From Shouchella oshimensis (GTDB taxonomy: Bacteria; Bacillota; Bacilli; Bacillales; Bacillaceae_D): a stretch of DNA of 64,000 bases. Of the stretch, positions 7,522 to 15,661 are shown piece by piece (position 1 is the stretch's first letter; each line of letters starts with the position of its first letter). The position numbers and the translations under genes are program-made. The notes below the pieces were generated by a model. It was given only the letters and a program-made list of their open reading frames with translations, had not been told where the DNA came from and did no database searches. The stretch spans positions 796,707 to 860,706 of the forward strand of contig NZ_KV917380.1 of the NCBI RefSeq assembly GCF_002019765.1, given 5' to 3'.

Positions 7522-8874
7522 TCATAAGCCTGAGCTATCGTAATGGATTCTTTTCTTTTTCGTAGAGAGTCTCTTCTGCTTCACTTTTACTAAAACAGGT
7601 AATGACAAGCAGATGATTAGCACGATGCCAGACAAAGCGAACATGGTTTGAACTCCGACTACTTGAGTAAGGATGGCTCCAGTCGGTGGTGCAACAATAA
7701 CAACAAGGCTTGTAAGTGACTGTGAGATAGAGGCAATACTTGCTACCTCTTCATCTCGTGGAATGGTCTGTATCGCATAATTTATGGTTGTTATTGACAA
7801 ACCTGTACCGACTCCACATATAAAACCAAGGACAAGTAGAAAATGAGCTGAATGATGAGCTTGAATTTGGCTAAAGCCAATAAATGAAAGTGCAATAAGT
7901 ACGAGTGATAGACTAATCCAAAAAAGCAAATGGGTAAGTTTTTTCAACCTGTTAAGAATGGACATAATGGTTACCGCCCCAAAACCAATAGCGGATATAA
8001 CAATCGTAAGAGATTGCGGATCTGTTGAGATTTCCCTAAATAGGATAGGGAATTGGGAATCAACAAATTGAATGCAAAATATACCGATTAAAGACAGACT
8101 AAATAATGAAAGAAGTAAAGGGTAAGAGAAAAGGGCTAGCCAACCTGATTTCCATTGTTCATAAAAGGAAGTTTTAGCATATGTTTTAGTTGTTTTAGTT
8201 GTTTTAGTTGTATTCGTTGACGGAACCAGTTGTTGAATCGAAAATAAAATGGCTGCAGAAATAAGAAAAGCAGCTGCATTAAGGAGTAACAATGTTTGTG
8301 GAGCAAGTACGGTTAGAAAGAGCCCTCCAAGAAAAGGAACAATTATTTTGGCGCCTTGACTAACTAGACCATTCCATGACACTGCTTTCAGTCGAAGGTG
8401 CTCAGGTATAAGTTCTCGAACAAGGCTTTGCTGGATAGGGTAATGAACAACGTTTGCCGTGCTACGTAAACTTAGTAAAATGAGTGCAAGCCATGGTGTT
8501 GGTGAAAAAAAGAGTCCGATGGTGAAGCAGGCTGTTAAACAGTCGGCAAATGCCATTAACCGAATTTTATGAAAACGTTTGAGTAAGTTCGTTACGAACT
8601 GAGAGAAAAGAACGTGTGGCAGTGCCAATGCTACTGGAATCAAGCCCAAATAAATGGGGCTTGATTGCCAAATATAAGCGAATAAAACCATTAATGCAAT
8701 GGAGTCAAACCATTGACCAATAACAGAAATACTGTAAGAGGTGAACAAAGCAGGGTATCCACGAATGCCCCATATGGTCTTGGGAGGTTGTTCTCTTTTT
8801 AATGATTTGTCCAATTGATGAGTCTCTGCTTCTTTGTATAGTCGATCAAGACGATCCTTTGGTGGTAAGTACAT
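7522..8874 (-). CDS. MFS transporter
   Basis: 450 residues with about twelve membrane segments in two halves, joined by a central hydrophilic linker (about residues 219-240) rich in Thr and Lys and encoded by a 9-bp tandem repeat. LRSTANVVHYPIQQSLVREL and LKAVSWNGLVSQGAKIIVPFLGG resemble drug- and siderophore-exporter-like MFS proteins. A charged N-terminal tail of about 35 residues precedes the first segment. AAGGAG lies 8 nt before the ATG. It starts 14 nt after the repeat-protein gene, in one operon with the upstream sigma factor. The substrate is unknown. Confidence 0.85.
   Translation of the reverse strand: MYLPPKDRLDRLYKEAETHQLDKSLKREQPPKTIWGIRGYPALFTSYSISVIGQWFDSIALMVLFAYIWQSSPIYLGLIPVALALPHVLFSQFVTNLLKRFHKIRLMAFADCLTACFTIGLFFSPTPWLALILLSLRSTANVVHYPIQQSLVRELIPEHLRLKAVSWNGLVSQGAKIIVPFLGGLFLTVLAPQTLLLLNAAAFLISAAILFSIQQLVPSTNTTKTTKTTKTYAKTSFYEQWKSGWLALFSYPLLLSLFSLSLIGIFCIQFVDSQFPILFREISTDPQSLTIVISAIGFGAVTIMSILNRLKKLTHLLFWISLSLVLIALSFIGFSQIQAHHSAHFLLVLGFICGVGTGLSITTINYAIQTIPRDEEVASIASISQSLTSLVVIVAPPTGAILTQVVGVQTMFALSGIVLIICLSLPVLVKVKQKRLSTKKKRIHYDSSGL
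8183..8209. repeat. Three tandem 9-bp repeats inside the MFS gene
   Basis: GTTTTAGTT occurs three times without interruption. In the gene it encodes a repeated Thr-Lys-Thr tract in the central cytoplasmic loop. The unit is a multiple of three, so slippage would change linker length without breaking the frame. Confidence 0.85.
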
Positions 8875-8888
8875 TTTCTGACTCCTTC

Positions 8889-10073
8889 TTATAAACTTAA
8901 TTCACCATAGTTTGATAGTCCTCGTTCTTGTTGATCAGACGTGTGAATGAGTCCATTTTTATTTTCGATCATTCGTTGTTGAATAACGTGTTTTGATTGT
9001 TCATTAGGAACCGATATTTCACCTAAGAGAACGATTGAATGGTCCTTTATGATTTCAGGCGATAAGGGATCGTCAAAACGCAGATAACGGTAGACTACAA
9101 TGGTTGTTGGACTTTCGAGCTGCTGTAATGTTTCCGATTTCCATGTTTCGTTTGTAATGAATCGAAAATCGTCCTTGTACGTATAGACATCTGTTTCAAA
9201 GCGGTTTAATACTTCGTATACAAGGTCCTCAATGTCTTCGGAGCAAAGAATAAATGAGTGAGAATGAATTGAAGTGAACGCATCTTGAAACGCTTCTCTT
9301 GTAATCGATTTATCAAACACAAGTGGTTTTGTTGTATAGACACGCTCTTGTTTAAATCGTCTGATCGACTTGCTTGAGAGTTGAAACACGCTTTTTAGCT
9401 GTTTGTAATCAGTAGGAATGATTCTTGTTGTTCCATTTATTGTTACTTTTGACATGACGCTTGCCACTTGATGTTCATAAAGCTCAATTATCCCGTTAAT
9501 TTGTATCGATTCAATTTTATGGCGTATTTGTTCTAAATCAAGGTCAGCTGCCAATGTAAGGATTCCATTTAGTGCTACATTTGTTTTAGGCGAATAACTA
9601 TCTACCAATGTGTTTGTTAGTAGAGTATCTCCTGATAAAAGCTTAGGTTCACTTCCTGTGTAGTCTACTGACACGCCAGAGTGTTTTTTTATAAGTCTAT
9701 TTACTGATCCTTTAAGTGCAGATGGAACGTAAACAATGCCATTTACGATAAACGAGAGTTCTGTCTCTAAGATCGTTTCAAGGCGCAAGTCATTTGAAAA
9801 CGTTAATAACCCGTTGATAATGATCGTTTGATCTGGTTTAGCATACGTTAATAGTTCATTATCTACAGTGAATAAACCGTTAATGACTTGAGCGTCTTTC
9901 GGTATTCTAAGAGAATAGCCTAGGTTGCCAATTGAAAGCTTAGGTACAAGGGAAGCTGTTTCAGTGGAATAAAGCAACAACCCGACGTTGTTAATATGCT
10001 GGATCGCTGAAATACTTTCTTCTGTTGCTTCTGTCAAATTAAGTGTTCCTACGTTGCCGATGGTTTTTTTCAT
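8889..10073 (-). CDS. Sigma-factor-linked repeat protein of unknown function
   Basis: 394 residues that I do not recognise. The first 230 residues carry a repeating pattern built on Asn-Gly turns: QVINGLFTV, IIINGLLTFSNDLRLE, FIVNGIVYV, VALNGILTLAADLDLE, IQINGIIELY, VTINGTTRI, spaced about 20-35 residues apart. This suggests a beta-solenoid or bactofilin-like stack. The last 150 residues lack the pattern and are mixed charged. There is no signal peptide or membrane segment. The start overlaps the stop of the upstream sigma factor gene by 4 nt (ATGA), so synthesis is coupled to it. It could be a regulator of that sigma factor or an effector; neither is proven. Confidence 0.7.
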   Translation of the reverse strand: MKKTIGNVGTLNLTEATEESISAIQHINNVGLLLYSTETASLVPKLSIGNLGYSLRIPKDAQVINGLFTVDNELLTYAKPDQTIIINGLLTFSNDLRLETILETELSFIVNGIVYVPSALKGSVNRLIKKHSGVSVDYTGSEPKLLSGDTLLTNTLVDSYSPKTNVALNGILTLAADLDLEQIRHKIESIQINGIIELYEHQVASVMSKVTINGTTRIIPTDYKQLKSVFQLSSKSIRRFKQERVYTTKPLVFDKSITREAFQDAFTSIHSHSFILCSEDIEDLVYEVLNRFETDVYTYKDDFRFITNETWKSETLQQLESPTTIVVYRYLRFDDPLSPEIIKDHSIVLLGEISVPNEQSKHVIQQRMIENKNGLIHTSDQQERGLSNYGELSL

Positions 10074-10528
10074 TCGTATGCCTCCTGAATTAGTTGTCTT
10101 AAGAAACCAATTGCTTTAGTAAGTTGATAGCGAACGGTTCCTGAAGGAATATTTAATGATTTGCCGATTTCAGTGCTAGATAGCCCTAGCCAGTAGCGTT
10201 TGAAAACAAGGTCTTTTTGTTTAGGTGGGAGTTTATTAAGAAGCTCAATGATTTCGAGATTGTTAAATTCTGTTGGAAAGAAAACGGGTTCTTTCGTTTC
10301 ATCCAGACCAATTTCACGCCTGTGTTTTCTTCTCAGGTCAATAAGTTCGTTTTTCATAACCCGATAAAACCATGCTTTTTGTTTATAATAAGGCCATTCA
10401 TGAAGCTCCTTATAGGAGAGGGATTTTTCCCACGCATATTGGATTAAATCGTTCGCTTCATGTTCATTTGCGGCGATAGAAAGCGCAAAGGATTGTATGT
10501 CTCTTTCTAACGCTTTGTGAACAATCAT
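10070..10528 (-). CDS. ECF-like RNA polymerase sigma factor
   Basis: 152 residues from the ATG at 10528. AAAGGAGGG lies upstream, 12 nt from this ATG to the end of GGAGGG; an in-frame TTG at 10552 would have to contain the ribosome site itself. Region 2 (about 15-75) contains ANDLIQYAWEKSLSYKEL and FYRVMKNELIDLRRKHRRE; region 4 (about 90-145) contains LPPKQKDLVFKRYWLGLSSTEIG and SGTVRYQLTKA. This is a compact group IV sigma factor without a membrane anti-sigma gene beside it. It heads a minus-strand operon with the repeat protein, an MFS transporter and a PanE-like protein. Confidence 0.85.
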   Translation of the reverse strand: MIVHKALERDIQSFALSIAANEHEANDLIQYAWEKSLSYKELHEWPYYKQKAWFYRVMKNELIDLRRKHRREIGLDETKEPVFFPTEFNNLEIIELLNKLPPKQKDLVFKRYWLGLSSTEIGKSLNIPSGTVRYQLTKAIGFLRQLIQEAYE

Positions 10529-10567
10529 AGATTTAGCACTCCCTCCTTTCAATTGTCTTCACATAGA

Positions 10568-10594
10568 TAACGGTTAACGAACAAGAACTGTTGG
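10568..10594 (-). promoter_or_regulatory. Possible ECF-type promoter of the sigma-factor operon
   Basis: On the minus strand TGCCAAC, about 17 nt, CGTTA resembles an ECF promoter (AAC -35 core, CGT -10 core) and would allow self-activation. No convincing sigma-A promoter is visible at this place. The match is loose. Confidence 0.3.
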
Positions 10595-10823
10595 CAAAAT
10601 AAGAAATCTTTTTTATGAAACAGGAACACACTACCGCGGAGGTGTTTTGAGCGTCCATTCTAAAGAGATTATAGGCTCCTATTCATTTTAAAGCAGTTGT
10701 TCGAGCTTTTTAGTGAAATTAGATCAATCCAACCTCGTCAATTATGAATGAATGTGGCATGATAATGATAACGTATTGTACTTGTGTAAACGACAGGTAC
10801 TTTTTATAAGGGGGAATAAACGG

Positions 10824-11480
10824 ATGGGAAAAATGATCCATGCATTATCTACAGGTTTGCCAAAGGAAATGAAGAAGGACGGGATGAAGCGTTCCATTGT
10901 TACAGGAATAAAAAAAGACCGTGTAGAGGAGGTATTTTTAACGAAAGATGGGTTTAAAGGAGACGATGTGGCAGACAAGAGAAATCACGGCGGACCAGAT
11001 CGAGCAGTTTGCTTTTACCCATTGGAGCATTATAAAAAATGGGAAGAAGAATTGGGTCGAGTACTTCCGAATGCGGCTTTTGGAGAAAACCTTACGGTGA
11101 CGAATATGCTAGAAGAGAACGTGTACATAGGAAATATTTACAAGGTAGGCACTGCCCTTGTTCAAATTACACAAGGACGGATTCCATGCAGTACAATTGA
11201 CCAGTATACTGAGGCTGACACACTACTGAAACGAACAATTGAGACTGGTTTTACAGGGTATTTAGCCCGAGTGCTTGAAGAAGGAACCATTACATCGAAA
11301 TCGACTATTGAGTTAGTGGAAGAACATCCAGAGAAGATGTCAATCCTTACTTGTAACCAGGTCTATTTTGCAAATGAAGATTGGAAAGCAATGGAAGAGA
11401 TTGCTTCGATTGAACCATTGGCTGAGGACTGGAAGAGGCGTTTAGCAAAACGAATGGATCGGCTAAAACAGCAATCATAA
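10824..11480 (+). CDS. MOSC domain-containing protein (YiiM-like)
   Basis: 218 residues. The ATG at 10824 has AAGGGGG 9 nt before it; in-frame codons further upstream lack a ribosome site. RNHGGPDRAVCFYPLEHY, FGENLTV and the conserved Cys in QGRIPCSTIDQYT are MOSC signatures, the domain that handles molybdenum-cofactor sulfur and, in YiiM-type proteins, reduces N-hydroxylated compounds. It lies 16 nt before a 2-hydroxyacid dehydrogenase gene, probably in one transcript. Family certain, substrate not known. Confidence 0.85.
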   Translation: MGKMIHALSTGLPKEMKKDGMKRSIVTGIKKDRVEEVFLTKDGFKGDDVADKRNHGGPDRAVCFYPLEHYKKWEEELGRVLPNAAFGENLTVTNMLEENVYIGNIYKVGTALVQITQGRIPCSTIDQYTEADTLLKRTIETGFTGYLARVLEEGTITSKSTIELVEEHPEKMSILTCNQVYFANEDWKAMEEIASIEPLAEDWKRRLAKRMDRLKQQS

Positions 11481-11496
11481 GAAGGGAAGTAACGGA

Positions 11497-12438
11497 ATGA
11501 CACATATTTTTATTTCAGGCGAAATTCCGGTTAGTGGATATGAAGCATTAAAAACGTATTCGGTTAATGTTTATCAGAATGAGGGGGTAATTAGTGAAGA
11601 TGATTTGATTAAAGGTGTAAGAGAAGCTACAGCTTTACTTTGCCCGTTATCTACAAAGGTAACAAGAAAAGTAATTGAGTCAGCGCCGTCTCTTAAGATT
11701 ATTGCAAACTATGGTGCTGGATTTGACAACATTGATGTAGTGGCAGCAAAAGAAAGAGAAATTGTAGTCACCAATACCCCAAAAGTATCAACGGATGCCA
11801 CGGCTGAATTAACATTAGGGTTAATGCTGAGCTTAATGCGTCGGATTCCAGAAGGCGATCAACTTTGTCGCACAGTAGGGTTCAATGGGTGGGCACCATT
11901 ATTCTTTTTAGGAAGAGAACTAAAAGGGAAAACGTTGGGGATTGTGGGCTATGGAAAGATTGGACAAGCGGTTGCCAAGCGTGCACAAGCATTTGGAATG
12001 AACATTTTATATACGGCGAGATCAAATAAAGAAACGGAAAACGATATAAACTACCGACCATTTAACCAATTGATTCAAGAAGCGGACATTGTTTCTATAC
12101 ATACAGTCTATTCAAAAGAGACCCATCACTTATTTAAAGAAGAAACATTTAAGCAAATGAAAAACAGTGCCATTCTTTTAAACGTATCGAGGGGTCCTGT
12201 TGTTCATGAAGAAGCGTTAGTACATGCGTTAAAACAACAAGAAATTGCAGGTGCAGCACTTGATGTGTTTGAAAAAGAGCCTCTTATCCATGAAGAATTA
12301 AAGACTTTAGCGAATGTTGTCTTAACTCCTCATATAGGGAATGCAACGGTTGAAACACGAGAGGAGATGGCACGACTTGCTGCAGGGAATATTACCTCTT
12401 ACTTAGAAGAAGGCATGGCATTAACGCCTATTGGGTAA
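11497..12438 (+). CDS. D-isomer-specific 2-hydroxyacid dehydrogenase
   Basis: 313 residues, usual length. The NAD(P) fold is GIVGYGKIGQAVAKRA (about 149). The catalytic set is present: Arg in LNVSRGPVV, Glu in DVFEKEPL and His in LTPHIGNAT. It resembles the glyoxylate/hydroxypyruvate/2-ketogluconate reductase branch. It follows the MOSC gene by 16 nt and is closed by a strong terminator. The physiological 2-oxoacid is unknown. Confidence 0.85.
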   Translation: MTHIFISGEIPVSGYEALKTYSVNVYQNEGVISEDDLIKGVREATALLCPLSTKVTRKVIESAPSLKIIANYGAGFDNIDVVAAKEREIVVTNTPKVSTDATAELTLGLMLSLMRRIPEGDQLCRTVGFNGWAPLFFLGRELKGKTLGIVGYGKIGQAVAKRAQAFGMNILYTARSNKETENDINYRPFNQLIQEADIVSIHTVYSKETHHLFKEETFKQMKNSAILLNVSRGPVVHEEALVHALKQQEIAGAALDVFEKEPLIHEELKTLANVVLTPHIGNATVETREEMARLAAGNITSYLEEGMALTPIG

Positions 12439-12447
12439 ACAGTCGAG

Positions 12448-12482
12448 AGCTTATTGATCATACGATCAATAAGCTTTTTTTG
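12448..12482 (+). terminator. Terminator after the hydroxyacid dehydrogenase
   Basis: AGCTTATTGATC, loop ATAC, GATCAATAAGCT is a perfect 12-bp stem followed by a T run. Confidence 0.95.
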
Positions 12483-12601
12483 ATCTTTCTTTTCTTTTTT
12501 ATAAAAAGTATGATAGAATAAAGGATTGTAGAATGTATTTATTTAACTATGTGTAGCATTAATATAAATGAAGAACGAAATTGATAGAAAAGAGGGATCA
12601 T

Positions 12602-13666
12602 ATGCAAAAGCAATCAATTTATGGTCTGACGATGGATAAATTAGCCAACTGGTTTGTTGAGCAAGGCCATAAAAAGTTTAGAGCAACGCAAGTATGGGAC
12701 TGGCTTTATCGTAAGCGTGTAACAAGTTTTGAAGAAATGTCCAACCTAAATAAAGAAACGGTTTCTTTATTAGAAGAGCATTTTGTGTTCGGATCATTAA
12801 AGGAGCACATTCGTCAGGAATCGAAAGACGGTACTGTGAAATTTTTATTCCAACTGAGTGACGGCAATTTAATTGAAACGGTACTCATGACCCATAAATA
12901 TGGATTTTCTGTTTGTGTGACAACTCAGGTAGGGTGTAACATTGGCTGTAGCTTCTGTGCGAGTGGATTGCTTAAAAAGAATCGTGATTTAACAAGTGGG
13001 GAAATTGTTGAACAGATCATGAATGTTCAATTCTTCCTTGATGAGCGTAAGAAAGAAGAGCGTGTTAGTCATATTGTTGTTATGGGGATTGGAGAGCCAT
13101 TTGATAACTTTGACAATACGGTCGACTTTTTAGATATCATTAAAGATCATAAAGGTCTTGCCATTGGAGCGCGCCACATCACTGTATCGACAAGTGGACT
13201 TGCTCATAAGATTAAAGAATTTGCAGATCTAAAGAGTCAAGTAAACTTAGCTGTTTCTTTACATGCGCCGAACAACGAACTCCGCTCAAAGATTATGAAA
13301 ATCAATAAAGCGTTCCCGATTGAGAAGCTTATGGATTCCGTTAACTATTATTTGGACAAGACCAATCGACGTGTTACGTACGAATATATTTTGATTAAAG
13401 ATGTGAACGATCATAAGGAAGAAGCGCTACAATTAGCAGAGTTAATAGGAGATAAGCGTCATCTTTCATACGTGAACTTAATTCCTTATAACCCAGTTGA
13501 TGAGCATGGTCAATACCAACGAAGTGAGCCTGAAGCTATTCAAGAGTTCTTCCAAACTCTTAAGAAAAAAGGGATTAACTGTGGTGTTCGCTTAGAGCAA
13601 GGAACAGATATTGATGCCGCTTGTGGTCAGTTACGAAGTAAACAAGAAAAGAAGCGAGTTGGCTAA
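12602..13666 (+). CDS. rlmN: 23S rRNA (adenine-2503-C2)/tRNA methyltransferase RlmN
   Basis: 354-residue radical-SAM methyltransferase. The cluster motif is CNIGCSFC (Cys112, 116, 119). The C-terminal Cys near residue 341 in AACGQL is the residue that becomes methylated or forms the covalent RNA intermediate. GEPFDN and [17 protein letters not shown] are family blocks. It methylates A2503 of 23S rRNA and A37 of some tRNAs. The ATG at 12602 is preceded by AGAGGG; a TTG at 12581 has no ribosome site. Cfr is a close relative but the overall pattern fits RlmN. The gene is monocistronic between two terminators. Confidence 0.95.
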   Translation: MQKQSIYGLTMDKLANWFVEQGHKKFRATQVWDWLYRKRVTSFEEMSNLNKETVSLLEEHFVFGSLKEHIRQESKDGTVKFLFQLSDGNLIETVLMTHKYGFSVCVTTQVGCNIGCSFCASGLLKKNRDLTSGEIVEQIMNVQFFLDERKKEERVSHIVVMGIGEPFDNFDNTVDFLDIIKDHKGLAIGARHITVSTSGLAHKIKEFADLKSQVNLAVSLHAPNNELRSKIMKINKAFPIEKLMDSVNYYLDKTNRRVTYEYILIKDVNDHKEEALQLAELIGDKRHLSYVNLIPYNPVDEHGQYQRSEPEAIQEFFQTLKKKGINCGVRLEQGTDIDAACGQLRSKQEKKRVG

Positions 13667-13672
13667 TCTTTT

Positions 13673-13703
13673 AAGACTATGGATACAATCCATAGTCTTT
13701 TTT
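13673..13703 (+). terminator. Terminator after rlmN
   Basis: AAGACTATGGA, loop TACAA, TCCATAGTCTT followed by TTTT; perfect 11-bp stem. Confidence 0.95.
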
Positions 13704-13799
13704 ATTAACTTTTAAAGCAGGTTTAAATCGATGAAGATTAGGAAATAAGAACTATGTTACAGAAATGTGTCGAAACTTTTGTTTTAAGGAGGAGATTTG

Positions 13800-15437
13800 T
13801 TGAAAAAAAATTCATTAACACTCGTTTTTTGGGTTTCCCTAGCCATATCAAGTGTTTTCATTTTGTGGGGAATAATGTTTCCTACGAACGTTGAAAATGT
13901 GCTAGGGGCAGTCGATAGCTTGATCTCAACAAATTTTGGATGGCTTTATATCATTGCTACAACAGCTTTTGTTTTATTAGCTATTTTTCTTATTTTTGGA
14001 CCTTACGGTAAAATTCGCTTAGGTAAACCTGACGAAAGACCTGAATATAGTTATTTTACATGGTTTGCTTTTCTGTTTACAGCAGGAATGGGGGTTGGTC
14101 TTGTTTTTTTCGGAGTAACGGAGCCTTTAACGCATTATTACAACCCTCCTAGTGCCGAAGGGCAATCGATTGAGGCTATTGAACAGTCAATGATGTATAC
14201 ACTATTTCATTGGGGATTTCATCCTTGGGCTACATATGCGGTAGTTGCACTCTCACTGGCTTATTTTAAATTTAGGCACCAAGCACCAGCTTTAATTTCA
14301 TCTGCTTTTACGCCTATACTAGGGAAGCGTGCACAGGGTGGAATAGGACATAGTATTGACGTACTTGCTGTATTTGCAACCGTTTTTGGAATTGCAACAT
14401 CGTTAGGCTTAGGTGCATCACAAATTACAGCAGGATTAAGTTTTAGTTTTGAAGGAATTAATAACACAACAACTGTAAATTTAATTGTGATCGCTGTTGT
14501 TACTGTCTTATTCTTAATTTCATCTATAACAGGGCTTGATAAAGGGATTCGATACTTAAGTTGGACAAATATTGTTGTTGCTATTGCTCTTATGGTATTC
14601 GTATTTATGTTGGGATCAAGTGTTCAAATGATTGAATCCTTTACGACGACATTAGGAAACTATATTCAGAATTTACCTAGCATGACGCTAGGAATGAATG
14701 CTTTTACAGGTGATAGAGAGTTTCTTGATTCCTGGACTTTATTTTACTGGGCATGGTGGATTGGTTGGGCACCGTTTGTTGGAACATTTATAGCTAGAGT
14801 ATCAAGAGGGAGAACAATTAGAGAATTTGTGGTTGGTGTAACGGCGGTTCCTGTCTTGTTTAGTGCACTTTGGTTCTCAATATTTGGTGTAGCAGGAATT
14901 GAAATGGATGAGGAGCTAAGCGGACAAATCTTCAATCTCATGAGCGAAGAAGGGAATGAGGTTGCCTTATTCGCGTTTCTTGAGTCCTACCCAATGGCAC
15001 CTATTATTATGGGAATTGCGATATTATTAATTTCCTCATTTTTTATTACATCGGCAGATTCAGCTACATTCGTTCTGGGAATGTTAACATCTGGTGGACG
15101 TTTAAACCCAACATTAAAGGTGAAATTAATTTGGGGTGTTATATTAGCAGGTACTGCTGCAGCCCTTCTCCTATCCGGAGGATTAGAAGCGTTAGAGATG
15201 GCTATGTTAATAGCGGCATTCCCTTTTGTGATCGTTGTGCTGTTAATGTGTTTTTCATTGCTCAAAGCTTTAGGTAGTGAGTACGATATTTTAAAATTGG
15301 AAAGGAAACATCGAGATTGGGATCCAAGGTATCAAAAAGAATCCCATCAAGAATTAGAAGAAATGAAGGAAGAATTTGATAAGAACATCCCCGAAGAATC
15401 TATTCAAGGTGACGGAGAAAGCAAGGATAGTAAGTAA
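13800..15437 (+). CDS. opuD: BCCT-family betaine/choline transporter (OpuD-like)
   Basis: 545 residues with about twelve membrane segments. The glycine-rich segment AGMGVGLVFFGVTEP and the Trp-rich WAWWIGWAPFVGTFIARVSR are BCCT signatures of the sodium-coupled betaine branch. A C-terminal tail of about 60 charged residues is cytoplasmic and likely tunes osmotic activation. The start is probably the TTG at 13800 (AGGAGG, 7-nt spacing) rather than the adjacent TTG at 13797. Upstream, GTTTAA, 14 nt, GGAAAT (13731-13756) loosely resembles a sigma-B promoter, which would fit an osmoprotectant importer, but the -10 match is weak. The symbol denotes similarity; the substrate is inferred. Confidence 0.85.
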   Translation: MKKNSLTLVFWVSLAISSVFILWGIMFPTNVENVLGAVDSLISTNFGWLYIIATTAFVLLAIFLIFGPYGKIRLGKPDERPEYSYFTWFAFLFTAGMGVGLVFFGVTEPLTHYYNPPSAEGQSIEAIEQSMMYTLFHWGFHPWATYAVVALSLAYFKFRHQAPALISSAFTPILGKRAQGGIGHSIDVLAVFATVFGIATSLGLGASQITAGLSFSFEGINNTTTVNLIVIAVVTVLFLISSITGLDKGIRYLSWTNIVVAIALMVFVFMLGSSVQMIESFTTTLGNYIQNLPSMTLGMNAFTGDREFLDSWTLFYWAWWIGWAPFVGTFIARVSRGRTIREFVVGVTAVPVLFSALWFSIFGVAGIEMDEELSGQIFNLMSEEGNEVALFAFLESYPMAPIIMGIAILLISSFFITSADSATFVLGMLTSGGRLNPTLKVKLIWGVILAGTAAALLLSGGLEALEMAMLIAAFPFVIVVLLMCFSLLKALGSEYDILKLERKHRDWDPRYQKESHQELEEMKEEFDKNIPEESIQGDGESKDSK

Positions 15438-15472
15438 AGAGACGTATGTGACGAAATTTGCTTCCAGCATAA

Positions 15473-15507
15473 AAAAACGTATCCCTTAGAATGAGGGATA
15501 CGTTTTT
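15473..15507 (+). terminator. Bidirectional terminator between opuD and phr
   Basis: AAAAACGTATCCCT, loop TAGAATG, AGGGATACGTTTTT; the A and T runs let it serve the converging opuD and rap-phr transcripts. Confidence 0.95.
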
Positions 15508-15523
15508 CATAAGGCACGATGGA

Positions 15524-15661
15524 CTATCTACCATCGGCTTTATCTAAAGCTGTGATAGAACGACCGTCTGCTTTGTCAGCAGAGTGACTAGCGTCTAAAC
15601 TGAAGCTACCAATGGACAAAGCAACTGCTAGTGTAACAAGAAGAAACGTTTTCTTTTTCAT
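15524..15661 (-). CDS. Phr-type [17 protein letters not shown] precursor with duplicated DKADGR
   Basis: 45 codons. An N-terminal Lys-rich stretch and hydrophobic core (KKKTFLLVTLAVALSIG) form an export signal, followed by a short polar tail that contains DKADGR twice, at residues 29-34 and at the very C-terminus (40-45), separated by SITAL. Its ATG overlaps the stop of the upstream Rap gene by 4 nt (ATGA), and AGGAG lies 10 nt before it inside that gene. This is the classic rap-phr arrangement: the precursor is exported, trimmed, and a short C-terminal peptide is re-imported by Opp to inhibit the cognate Rap. The duplicated tail suggests two signal copies per precursor. The mature peptide is inferred, not shown. 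Confidence 0.8.
   Translation of the reverse strand: MKKKTFLLVTLAVALSIGSFSLDASHSADKADGRSITALDKADGR

Noticed and set aside
10757-10775. Fur-box-like TGATAATGATAACGT upstream of the MOSC gene
   Set aside because: Only the left half fits the 7-1-7 Fur motif; the right half matches at 3 of 7 positions and no iron gene is near.
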